From positions 3,648,463 to 3,712,462 of the forward strand of contig SSNP01000035.1 in the NCBI GenBank assembly GCA_006937955.1: a stretch of DNA of 64,000 nt. Reading direction: 5' to 3'. Below the pieces are notes generated by a model. The model was not told the DNA's origin. It made no database searches and saw only the letters and a list, made by a program, of their open reading frames with translations. The position numbers were made by a program, and so were the translations under genes. Below, in pieces: positions 13,441 through 27,200 of this stretch (its first letter is position 1; each line of letters opens with the position of its first letter). The stretch comes from Pachypanchax playfairii. Lineage: Eukaryota; Chordata; Actinopteri; Cyprinodontiformes; Aplocheilidae.

Positions 13441-14110
13441 TTGCACATTGACGATCTTGCTAGGGGCCGACACCCCAGTGAACATCATAAGGGTACTCAA
13501 ACCCCTCCCATCTTGTTAAATTGGAGATTCAGTGGTAAAGTTAAGTTCTCCCTTCGAGTTGGTAATGAGTTGCTGCCTCAAGCAGAGAAATGTAAGTATC
13601 TGAGCGTCTTGTTCACAAGCGATGGCAGGATGGAGAGGGAGCGATGGATTGGGGTTTCATCAGCAGTAATGAGGGCGCTGCCTCTGTCTATTGTGGTACA
13701 GAAGGAGCTGAGCTGAAAGGCAAAGCTCTCAATTTACTGATCTGTCTACATTCTGACACTCATCTTATGTTCATGAGATCTGGATCATCACCAAAAGAAC
13801 TAAATCAAGAACTTCCTCTATAAGCGACGCCTCAGAAACAAGGTGCTGTCATGCAAGGAGGGCTAGAAGTAGAGCCGCTGCTTCTCAATATCAAAGGAGT
13901 CAGCTGAGGGGGTTCGAGCATCTGATTAGGATTCATCCTGGTTGTCTCCCTCTGGAAGTTTTCTAGATAAATCCTAGTGGTTGGAGACCCCCGACAGACC
14001 CAGAACTCACAGGAGGGGGTTCTATATCCTATCTACCCATGAAACGCCTTGGGATCCCCCATTAAGGCGCTGGAGAGAAGGTTTCCTTGCCTCCACATCC
14101 CAAACTTGTA
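13441..14110 (+). mobile_element. Non-LTR retrotransposon (LINE) 3' fragment
   Basis: Translation gives KCKYLSVLFTSDGRMERE followed by VSSAVMRALPLS and later, across frameshifts and stops, EPLLLNIK and LGSPIKALERR. This order is the C-terminal part of a reverse transcriptase ORF2 common in fish genomes. It is broken by stops and frameshifts and truncated at the 5' end, so it is a dead 5'-truncated copy. It directly follows the MITE ending at 13384. Confidence 0.7.
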
Positions 14111-16187
14111 CAATCAGAAGAAAATGGATGAACAGATAATCACATATTATCAAAATCAATAAAGTGTACTAGAAAAAATCAGTCACTCTTTGGACCCAAT
14201 CTTCTTGAGGAACGACTCTTGGAATAGTCTCAGAATGTATTTACAGTGACCGGGACTTTGCTACAAGAGCATGTTGCTATGCTCCGAAAGGTTCCACTCA
14301 ATATTACATCAGCAGAGGGAAGAAGTATCTCTTAAACTATCTCCCCATATCAGACACTTAATGACTCGTTAAGTGTCTGTAAATGTAGTCTTGGCTGATG
14401 TAAAGTGGATGAGAGATTACGGACTGGTACTAAGGTGTCACTGGTCGAGGACAGCGTCGTCGTTCCCAGACTGAAGAGGTACTCTGAGTGTGGCTGAGAT
14501 GATTGACAAACCTCCCCCGGAGTTCTTGTTCCTGCCGGGGTTTGTGGGCCTCACAACACTAAACCAAGATAATTACATCAAGATGACTTGGAAAAATAGA
14601 ATCGAAATACTTTTTTGAGACTTTTGAATCTTGGTTCATTGAAGCGCTGAGGTATAAATCAGCTTCCAGAAAACTTTTAATGTTTAGTTCCATTTTTGAT
14701 GGTGGAAATACATTGATGTAATATTTATTTTCTAGTCATGCCGATAACACGTTGACAGATAAAGGGGGGTGTTCTGTAAATGTTCTCGGTGCGTTTGCCC
14801 TTTTCATGTTAGTGACGACTCAGCAGCTCCATTCACAGGGAACTGGTCCGCTCATCTTGTTCAGAGCTAATGCTGCATAAATAAATGTAACTGGTAATTG
14901 AAAAGATAGAAAAAGATTCACAGTTTCATATTTGCACCTGCTTGATGCACGATCGATGATTTATTATTTGTTCTTCTGAGAGAACAGGAGAGACGTCTTA
15001 AAGGATTTGATCCATATATAGATAACACAAAAAGACTCAGAACTTCTCACCATAAACACTTGATGGCAGTTTTTTGAACGTATTAAATATCTGAAACCGA
15101 AAAAATTTGATAATCATACAAGGAATTCCACTGTGAGATGTCATCCAATGGGATTCAGCTTCACTCAAATAACACAAACCATATTAAGTCGATATAATAA
15201 AGCTAAATAACACAAGTTATAGTTATGATTCTTAGTTTTATGTTGCCAAGATCTTAACAGCAGAGTCCAAACTGCCTGTTTCCTAGTTTAACCACTAGAG
15301 GTCAGTGTTGTCCATTTTATCTTTTCCAGGTTTTGTTCATTGTATGGAAAAACAATAATTCTACTATCCACAAGTGTTTATTTATAAACAAAACACAGTA
15401 TCATGTGTTATTATGTAAAGTGTGAAGACTATCCAAAGAAGAAGAATGTAAAATTAAAGCAGATATTTGAAATGATTTGGATTCTTTGAAAGAAGATGTC
15501 TCCTCTTAGTGAAACAAAAGTTAAACAAAATAAAACACATTTTAACATCTAATTTTGGGTTTTGCTGTGAGAGGATACAACTCATTAACTCTATGCTTCT
15601 ACTCTGAGATAGTAAAGTGTTTTTGTGTTGATTATAAACCTGGAAGTGGATTTAAAAAAATAGCAGCTGGTCTAAAATATCTATTGTAAACTTTTAGAAA
15701 TCAGTCTTCCATCTTCATTCATCACTAAATAACACTTAACCTAAATACATTGTGTAACTTTAACACTGTTATTTTCCAGTTTTGGATTTCCAGTTGAGAG
15801 GATTTAGTGGGATTTAACGTGGAAAAATATTATTCACCACAGACTTTGTTTAAGAGGGTTTAGGGAATTTCTGCGCAGGTTCATGGACACAAGTTGACCT
15901 GGACCAGATCATAATTACATGTATTAATTGTTTAGGATCCAACATCCTGCATGTTTTTGATGTTTTCCTGCTTCAGCATGTCTGATTCAAATCAATAACT
16001 GATTAACAGACTTTAGCTCAAGTTAACAACATGCAGGTAAGGTAATGCCATGAAGGTAATGCCATCGTTTCAGTCAGGTGTGTTAAAAAACATCTGAAAC
16101 ATGCAGAACAAAGACTGAAACACTGAATGTTAAAGTTGGCAGTACAAATAATGTCACATGTTAATCATGTCTGTCTGTTGTGTCCAG
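14111..16187. other. No gene seen
   Basis: Mostly AT-rich noncoding sequence upstream of the terminal exon at 16188. It should include intron of that gene, but no further exon could be recognised. Confidence 0.4.
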
Positions 16188-16333
16188 ATAACCAGTTGCT
16201 GCAGTTTGGGAAGCTGGTGAGCACCTCTAACACCTACGAGCCCACTGCGCCTGGAAATCCCAGGAAAGCCGTTACCGTGACTACAGACCAACCTCTGCTG
16301 TGGAGCATGGGCATCCGTGAAAATGGGAAATAA
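16188..16333 (+). CDS. Terminal coding exon of an unrecognised gene
   Basis: A pyrimidine-rich tract and acceptor (TGTCCAG) precede an open stretch of 48 codons ending in TAA at 16331-16333; the incoming phase is one base. The peptide includes DNQLLQFGKLVSTSNTYEPT and ends with LLWSMGIRENGK. Base composition is clearly richer in G+C than the flanks, and a 3' UTR with AATAAA follows, as expected for the last exon of a real gene. I do not recognise the family and saw no domain, membrane segment or cysteine pattern. It runs towards sec61g, tail to tail. In mammals the convergent neighbour of SEC61G is VSTM2A, but this tail does not resemble that protein as I know it. The rest of the gene must lie upstream, possibly including the exon-like segment at 6418-6466. 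Confidence 0.6.
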
Positions 16334-16673
16334 CACCTTACAGAAACATGTCAGGTTTTCTGAGTTGTAAGGATGATGGCAATGTAAGCAGCATCATACC
16401 AGGTCAAAATAACCTATTACAGGTTAGGTTGTTGGTATAAACCATGAACTGGGTCGTTCAAGTTACTTTAAACATCCTCATCTGGGCTTATGTCCCAAAT
16501 AAACCTGGAAATTCCAACCCATGATCAGATCTGAAGAAGCTTTATGAATGAAACAAAGTCTGTTGGCCTTTTTTTCCTCCATATTTCTGTTTCCAGCCTT
16601 GTTCCACTGTGCCTACTTTAATATCACATCTATGCCTTTGTGGGTTTTATGATTGTTTTTAACAAGTGCTGCA

Positions 16674-16679
16674 AATAAA
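16674..16679 (+). terminator. Poly(A) signal of the plus-strand gene
   Basis: AATAAA about 340 bases after the stop of the terminal exon at 16188-16333. Cleavage is expected near 16690-16700, almost touching the sec61g 3' end coming from the other strand. Confidence 0.6.
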
Positions 16680-16725
16680 TGAGGTTTTTCAAAGAAGACG
16701 ATTCTTTTCCTGACTTCTCACTCGT

Positions 16726-16731
16726 TTTATT
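16726..16731 (-). terminator. Poly(A) signal of sec61g
   Basis: TTTATT on the plus strand is AATAAA on the minus strand, about 140 bases after the sec61g stop codon. It is the nearest such hexamer and would put cleavage around 16700-16712. Confidence 0.6.
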
Positions 16732-16868
16732 TACATAGCAAAATATAAATGTCGAGAACAGAATGTAAAAATGGCGTTCGTTCAGTTCTCCATCGCGCTA
16801 GTCCATTAACACTTCGAGCCACGGCGTCACAACAGGTATTGATGTCACAGATTTTACTTGATCGGGAT

Positions 16869-19539
<2,671 letters not shown>

Positions 19540-19746
19540 CTACTGTGTTTAAACAAGTGTTTTATTTAACAGTGAAGAACGCCATATGATGAGATTTAAA
19601 GAAAATATACACCACAGTGAACGTAAGTCTACATTTAAGGGAAGAACCACGTAAACACGAAACCGAAAAGAAGACGTACAAAAGATTTATTTAAGTTAAA
19701 GCGCAGCAATATTTCATGTTCTCAAATGTAAATGTAAATATGTTAC

Positions 19747-19860
19747 CTGTTTTGTAGGTTGATCCTGGTGGGAAAACAGAAGGAAAAGAAACAGCCACGT
19801 CGCTTTTACACACTGAACAGCAAAGAGCTGACGTAGACTTAAAGAGCGCGTGCGTGGGAT
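19747..19860 (-). promoter_or_regulatory. sec61g 5' end and promoter region
   Basis: A likely noncoding first exon ends at 19747 (AACAG|GTAACA donor on the minus strand), with pyrimidine-rich CTTTTCCTTCTG upstream and GTGACGT/TACGTCA-like CRE motifs near 19800 and 19830. The transcription start is inferred, not seen. Confidence 0.4.
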
Positions 19861-22160
19861 CTGACCGCTTCCGTTTAATTATTCTGCAACGCCACCTTCA
19901 GGCCGGAGGTTTAACTTACATTAAATTCAATTCAATTTCATTTTCTGATATCTTTAGATTTTTTGTGAATAATAGAAGAACTAAAAGTTGTAAAGAGGTT
20001 TTAGATTGGATTTACTTTTATTCTAATATATTAAAACATGTAAGAAAAATGTGTTTATTCTAATCATGATTTCATTATTTAGCTACTCAAACATGTAAAT
20101 ATTTCACCATTAATCTTTTAGTACACGAGAGCTATGAACAAGTAATTATTTTCCCATGAAAGAATTAGAAAGGTATTAAACTTCTGCTCCAAGGTCTATG
20201 TGCCTCTACGAGGGAGTCTGGCTTCAAGATAAGAGCCAACGTAATAAATTCTGATCTGAGTGTGCGCTGCTCCGAGACCAAGAGACGCCGTGGTGAAAAA
20301 ATCAACATGTGACTTTGTTATCTATCAGAGAAAGGATGGACTTCAACCTCCCTATAAAGTATCTAGTTTTTAATATCTCATTCAGTGAGTGTGAGGCCGC
20401 TGTAAAAAGGCTGTTCTTACACTCACTCCTTGCTGCAAGTAAAAACCTTTAAACTTTATATTTTTTAGTCCGTGGTTCTCTTGTCTGAGGGTTTAACTGT
20501 GTTTTGGTGTCAAGGAACAATTTCCCTAAAAGAACATTAGAATGTTTTTTGTGCACTTTCTTGTTTATCCAGTAACAACTGCCACAAATGTTCATGGATT
20601 CTACATTTTCTTATTTATCTAATAGTCTGCAAATACACATATACTGTTGTTATTTTTTTTATAATCCAGAAAGAGTCATGGTTTTCAGTCATCCAGGTCA
20701 AAGTAATCAAAGTAGGTTAAAGTAGTTTTTTCTGACTCTTGAAAACATTTTCATTCTTATTCGAGGAGTTTCCTAAGTTCTAAATAAAAAAATACAACAA
20801 GCATGAGGCACAGTACGAGAGCTACCTGATTGGTTCAAGTTTCTGCTATCCACATGCATCTAAAGGACAAAGGACACTCTTTTGAAGACAACAATGTTTA
20901 TATTTTGGACAGAGAAGGTTGACGGTTTGAGAGAGGAGCAAAGAAGTCATCAAATTCCCTGACATTTTCATTACAATTTTTACATTCAGGCATGTGACCA
21001 AAACATCTCACGTGTTAATCAGTCCAACAAAGACACTGACGACAGCCCGACGAAAGGGGGGCTGCAATCCTGTTCCTTTTCTACATCTTAAAATCTGTAA
21101 ACTCTGCAGTTTTCAATCTAAAACAGATGAAGCTTCATCAATGAGAAGTGAAACATCAGGAACATCTGGAATCAAGAAAAAAAAAGTCCAGCTGTCTTGT
21201 ATGTCTTTTAAGATTACTGCAGAAAGGTTTTACAAACTGTGATTAAGTTATTTGTAATTTAATACCTAATTCAAAATTGAATTGAATTTAATAATTTTAT
21301 TTTGGTGGTATTTTTCTACATGATTTAAAACTAGGGCTTATACTCTGGATTATACCACATTCCTGAGGTATTAATAACTCGTGATTTAGATTAAGATTAG
21401 TAGTTTCTTTTTCTAACAGTTTTGCACAATCCTCTTGTCCAACATGTGTCAGCAGTTTAATTGTTCTGGGTTACAAAAGCCAGTCATCCTTTTTTAGATA
21501 GCTTCAGTAAAAACTCACCTCTTTCAGTCTAATTGCAAAAATTCATATAGTTGTAAATGTTGCATTTCATTCCAACAGAAGCAGTCAACTGGAAAGAAAG
21601 TAGAAATAACAATACTTACACTATTAATAGATATAAATAGTCATTACTCGTAAAAAAAACACATAATCCTCCAAAACAATTGCAAGTTTAATATATTTAT
21701 ATGATGCCAAGTTGTTACATGTTTCCAATCCCTGTCAAAGGCTCATTGTGATGATCTTTCATAACCACAATGTGATGCAACCAATTACAGAAAACTTTAC
21801 AAGGCGTCTGCAGAACGATTTTTCTCATCAGTGAATGTTCACACTAACACAGCAAGTGTCAAACAAGGGCAGATTTTGATCAGTGTGATTTATCTCATGA
21901 GAAAAGCATTGAAAAATCCACTTAAAATCACAAATAGGTTAAATATATAAGCTGTAGCTGGTTCTTTTTAATATCTGTCGAGGTGTAGCTGCCCAAACGC
22001 AACAACAGACTGAAAAACATTTAGGTCTTTAGATAAATGAGATTAAACTAAAATGAAGCTTCTAACTCTTTTCACAAGGTCACAGGTGGATATAAAAAGT
22101 CTTTTGTTTCTAGAAAGTCACTTTACAAGGTGAAATGTCAAAATCAGCAGCCTTGAAAGC
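19861..22160. other. Intergenic, no gene seen
   Basis: AT-rich noncoding sequence. About 20180-20500 contains CCTATAAAG, then later a CTTTATATTTTTTAG segment, and resembles a solo LTR, but no matching flanks or primer site could be fixed. The rest shows nothing recognisable. Confidence 0.35.
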
Positions 22161-22184
22161 CTTTTGAGAAATGCTAACGGCAGT

Positions 22185-22720
22185 TAACGGCAATGGCGTA
22201 GCAAGCTTTTTAAAAGTGTGGGGGATGGATGTGGTTTGCTGGTCAACAACAAAAAAAATTAATACAATGACAGAAGATATAACATATAAGATATCCTATT
22301 TAAATGAGTGATACTAGAAAAGTTTATAAACACACTCAGAACACAGAAAATAAGACAAAACTAATGTCAAGCTTGTTTAAAATTCTTAAAAGTAAAAATA
22401 CTTATTTAAAGAACCTGGAAAAGGGAGAGGTAAGTAGTGTAATTAATCATGTGTTCCCGCCTCTACAGCACGGGCTGACTGATAAATCTAACAAACCAAC
22501 AGAGGCGGGACTTAAGGCAGAACAGCCAATCATCAGCCGGTCATACGCGGTCATGTTTGAGAGGGAGGGGCTAGGAGGCTGCTGCAGCGTGCAGACACAG
22601 AGCGGTCTTAGAAAAGCGGAGGAGCGACAGAAGTAAGGTGTTTCTGCTAAACGGAACAGTGTGGGTGTTAAAACACCCACATCCTCCACATGTGCGATGC
22701 CCATGGTTAGCGAAGATATC
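22185..22720. mobile_element. Possible hAT-type remnant
   Basis: CAATGGCGTAGCAAGC at about 22191 matches the usual start of fish hAT terminal repeats. A GC-rich inner segment follows (about 22450-22640) that is unlike its flanks. No clear right end or target duplication was found, so this is tentative. Confidence 0.35.
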
Positions 22721-23004
22721 CAAAAGCCATCCAAACTGTTGATGCTCTGACCTCTAATGCTGATGTCCTATATTTATTTTTATTAATAGAACATCTGTTT
22801 CATATTTTACAAACCCATTTTCTGCCATGGAACGATGACGAGTGAAAACATTTGACCGGCTACCACATGTGTATCAGCACACATCTGCTTTGTACATGCA
22901 AATATAAACCCCCCAGTGCAGGAACCAGACTGAAATCATTAGGATAGTGAATCATAGAGACCAAAAAAGGAAAAGAAAGAGAACTAATAAATGAGAAATG
23001 TGAT

Positions 23005-23579
23005 TTAAAGAGGCCCTTCCATTAAAAACCGGTTTTTCTGAGGTTTCTGTTGAATATTTTAGCTCCACAGGTGTTCTTACCTTCTTAGTGGGTGTGAAAA
23101 CAGGTCAACAACTTCTCTTTCAGTTTTTTATCTCTAAACTACGCAGGTGGCGATAACACCCGAGTTCTCTCGAGTTTGAACGGCCTGTATCTGTTTCGTC
23201 ACAACTCCTTTGTTCATGAGTATTCATCAGCTCCCGCAGTTGAAACCACGCCTAGCATGCTGCTGGCTAAAAGCTGTGGCATAAACATGTATCAAACCGG
23301 AAGAGACCTGGTGCACTGTTGCCATGCGCAGCGGGGCAGGAAAACAGGAAGTCTTGCTCTCACAGGCTAGTTTGTTAGCCAATCTAAGTCCAGCAAATAA
23401 GCATAATGAATATTAATGAGTTGCAGCCCGAAGCCTGACGAATGTTAATGCAGACGGATTGAAATGTCTGTTAATCAGTGTTTCCTGATGTTTTTTAGAT
23501 ATAAAATATTTCATATTACAGGTTAAAACTTAAGAAATAACCACAAAGTCATGATATTTGTGCGAAATGGCCTCTTTAA
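23005..23579 (+). mobile_element. TTAA-flanked MITE, family B, copy 2
   Basis: Bounded by TTAA-AGAGGCC and GGCCTCTTTAA, about 575 bp, closely matching 4373-4942. It keeps the intact target ACTTAAGAAATAACC near its right end, which in copy 3 carries a Kolobok insertion. Confidence 0.85.
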
Positions 23580-24200
23580 CCATCTTTGCATCTAGGCAAA
23601 GACAGTGGAAAACAAAGTCCAGGCTACAGAGAACATCGCCGTGTGTTTCAGGAAATAGCCACCACCAAATCAAGTAGCTACTTGTGCGTACGTCCTTGAT
23701 AACAGCTGTGGTGCGAAAATGACTTCAAATCGTCAACTGAAACAATGAATGAGGATAATAATTTCCTTTTCTTAAATAAAACTAAGCAAAACGTTTCTCC
23801 ATACGAACTATGACCTTTCTGTGTAGTTGTCATATATGTGTAAAGTTTGCATGATTCATGTATTGACTAATGCAACTTGCTAAATTAAAAGCTCTCACTT
23901 CAAAGACTTCAGCATTTTGATCCGGAGCATCACTATGCAAAACAATCTAAAAAATAAAGTAAAAAGAAAATACAGTGACTTAAAAAACAGGAATTAGAAA
24001 CTTTGTGAAATCGTTGTCACTATAGAAACTGATCACAGCGTATGAATCAATCAATATAATATAGAAAAAAGAAGAACTTTGGAGCCCTTCAACTTCACTG
24101 TGAGTCGCTGAAAAGAACATTTTGTAAGAATAACCATAAATGTGCAGAACAATGTTTTTGAAAGGTGTGGTTCACATCCAGCCTCAGTCACGGCGTTAGT
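23580..24200. other. 3' flank of the rdh copy, no gene seen
   Basis: AT-rich sequence downstream of the stop at 24201 (minus-strand gene). It probably holds the 3' UTR, but no minus-strand AATAAA could be placed with confidence. Confidence 0.4.
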
Positions 24201-27200
24201 TCACTGCCAGGTGATGCCGAGCAAGTTACAGCTGATCTCCCAGAGCTTCTGGGCCAAGTCATCATCAACAGCAGTTCTCGAGCACCTTGCAGGGGCGCAG
24301 TCACTGAATATAACACATAGCATATAACATACATAACACAGTTGACATATTTTGTGCTGCATTAAAGGTTGTTGGTTTAAATTTACCTGAAGTACACTCC
24401 ACTCAAGCTCTCCAGACCTGGTTCCACAGCGCAGAAGATGGTGGTCTGCGCTCCCTCCACTGATGTCTTACTACAGAGTATGAAGATTTTCATTGATATT
24501 TGGATACACCAGTTTTGGTACCTCCATAAGTCCGAACGTACCACCCCTGGATGCAGAGAAAAAACACTCACCCCTGTTCCTGTAACACACACAGGTAGCT
24601 AGTTTTCAGCCAGAGAAGTGCAGAACACATGAAACCTTCTGAAATCAGTCTGCTCACTCCCCCAAACAAAATCAGTCTGAAAACCCTGCAGATCATCGGA
24701 AACATTATCTTCTTGTTTTTGGTTCTTTTTAACCTCAGAGTTGTTGAGAGGTGTATTACCTGTTGCTGACATGTTTCGGCGTGTACTTCCGCCTTCTTCA
24801 GAGCTGTTGTTCCTGTAGATGTTACTTCCTTTTATGAGCGGGCAGCAGGGGACGATGTCGCCCCCTGCTGCCCGCTTCTTCCCTGGTGATGATGGAGTCC
24901 CAGCTGTGATCCAATAAGTAGACTCCATCGTCCCGGTTCATGGTGTTGTGGCCACGTCTTCTTATTTCAATCGCCTCCTTTAACATCTACAGGAACAACA
25001 GCTCTGAAGAAGGCGGAAGTACACGCCGAAACATGTCAGCAACAGGTAATACACCTCTCAACAACTCTGAGGTTAAAAAGAACCAAAAACAAGATGATCT
25101 TTCAATACTCAGTATGAACCTACCTCAAGATTTTAAAGGAAACATTATCTGTTCCCATTTTAACAAGGCAGTGGCTACGGGTCCGTCATTGCGGACCATT
25201 AGCTCACCGCTGCGGCAGACTGCAGGCCCAACAAAGAACAAGTTATTGGTTCGACATTAGCCTCCATATCTGTTCCACACATATCAGTAACTTTAAATCT
25301 GATTTAAATAGTGATTTATACTGCTTGCATTGTAAATGTTACTCATATAAAGAGAAAAAGTCTCAAGCTTAAATATTTGAACATCTATTTGTATTTTATA
25401 TTTATATTTATTTAGTATTTTCTGTTGTTGCCTCCATGGATGCAGCAGAAATCACTGCGGTGAAGTTAGTTTTAGGTTGGATATTCAACAGATAAGCAGC
25501 AGCGTCTTCAACTGTGGCTACCCTGATGCTAGCAGCTAGATCACTGGATGAAACAGAGCAGCTGCCAAATATCTATCAAATATCCAACCTAAAACTAACT
25601 TCCCGCAGCAATGGCTTTAGAATCTCTTTTATATAGCTGGACAAATGTCCTACGCTGATATTATTGGACAGCCTGTTGTACTCTATCAAAACTCTCAAAC
25701 TTGGCTCCCTTTGCTGGTAAACAATCCGTAGCCATTTTTAAATTTGATGAACATGCTCAACCACGGCCGTCTGTATACGGAGATTAATGCATGCGCATTC
25801 CGTTACGGACTGCAGCTGATGTACCAATAATTCTGGTTGGGTACAGCAGCTGCCATGCCAATACCACTCTGTTTTAACAAATAGCAATGAGTATGTCACT
25901 TAGAATGATGTCCATGTTTATTGACTTATTTAAATCTCTTTCTCACCCCGTAACCGTTTGTGAAGAGAGCGTGCAAAGAGGACATTAGCCAGTTTGCTCT
26001 GTCCGTAGGCCTTCATAGCATCATAACTCTTGTCACTGTTGATGTCGTCCAGTCGAAGGCTGGTCCACTTATGAGCCACCGACGCCACAATAACAATACG
26101 TGCTGGGGCTGAACGCTTGATGAGATCAAGCAGCAGGTAGGTCAAGAGGACATGACCTGAGAAAAGCCATGAAACATACATGTTAAGGCTTTTATTTCAG
26201 TAGCCTCACTACTTCAGGGGTATTTTCATTATTTAAAGCATGGAGATAGTTTCTTCCTGAATGGCCTCAGTTTGGAGAAACACAGTTTAAGTTTAACAGT
26301 GCGTATAATGAAGTTTAGACCAAACAGAGGCCAGTCAAGAAGATTTGAATAAGATGATAAATAGTTCTAAACTTCACACAGAAATACTTTTTAAATGGAC
26401 CATTTTTTTCCTGTAAGACTCTCAGTTACTATCAAATAAAATCTACTCAAAACATCCCCAACAGCTGGCGTCTCAAAAGGTATGGTGGTGTTTGTGATTC
26501 ACTGTGTTTCAAGGTGAGCAATGGAAACTCCAACCAGAATATGATAGACATAACAAAGTTTAGATGATTACTGAGTAAATTAACATATACTTAAAGGTAC
26601 GTGTGGAAGAATTTTACTTTGAAATAATCACAGAACAGTCTAATGTCCCACTGATGTTGAAAATAATGTCACATTATAACAGATCTCAATCTCAGCCGGC
26701 TGGGTGGTCGCTAGTTTCGGTCATTTTAAAAACGCTGGTCTGGACCAGAATCATTATTTACACGTCCAGACTTCCTGGTTCCATAACGAATCACATGTGA
26801 GTCTACAAGGCTGCCAAGTCTTCAACACAAGCAGCTGTAATTCCACAACAAGCAGCAGCAAAAAGTAAGAAACCAACACATCCTTCTAACTGATCAGCCG
26901 AGCTGCACGTGATGGTGCATTCAAACGCACTTAGGAGAACTCAACGATGAACAAATACGCCTTCAGACATTCCCAAAAATTGAACAAATACAAAATAAAC
27001 TAAATGAGGATTAACATCAGAACTGGCAACCCAACAGAAAAATCAGGGAAGGGAGGGGGTGAGTGGCTGAGAACAGACTTTTTACATGAACTGTGGGATT
27101 TGGATTTGACGACAAGGTTTAATTCTTACATACTGTACCTTTAAATTTGACATTTTTAAAAGATTTGAAACAATGTAGAAGTAGCCTCACTCTAGTGATC

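Larger units (their letters stand above)
24711..25094. mobile_element. Penelope-like 3' end with inverted terminal copy
   Basis: Two arms of 114 bp, 24711-24824 and 24981-25094, are perfect or near-perfect inverted copies and flank the GIY-YIG fragment. Each arm carries a hammerhead-like core. Such inverted, truncated terminal copies (pseudo-LTR structures) are usual for Penelope-like insertions. Confidence 0.8.

Noticed and set aside
24940..25260. Plus-strand open frame of 106 codons with an EEGGSTRRNMSATGN segment
   Set aside because: The segment is the translated inverted Penelope terminal repeat, and the same peptide is produced from the opposite arm on the minus strand; not a host gene.
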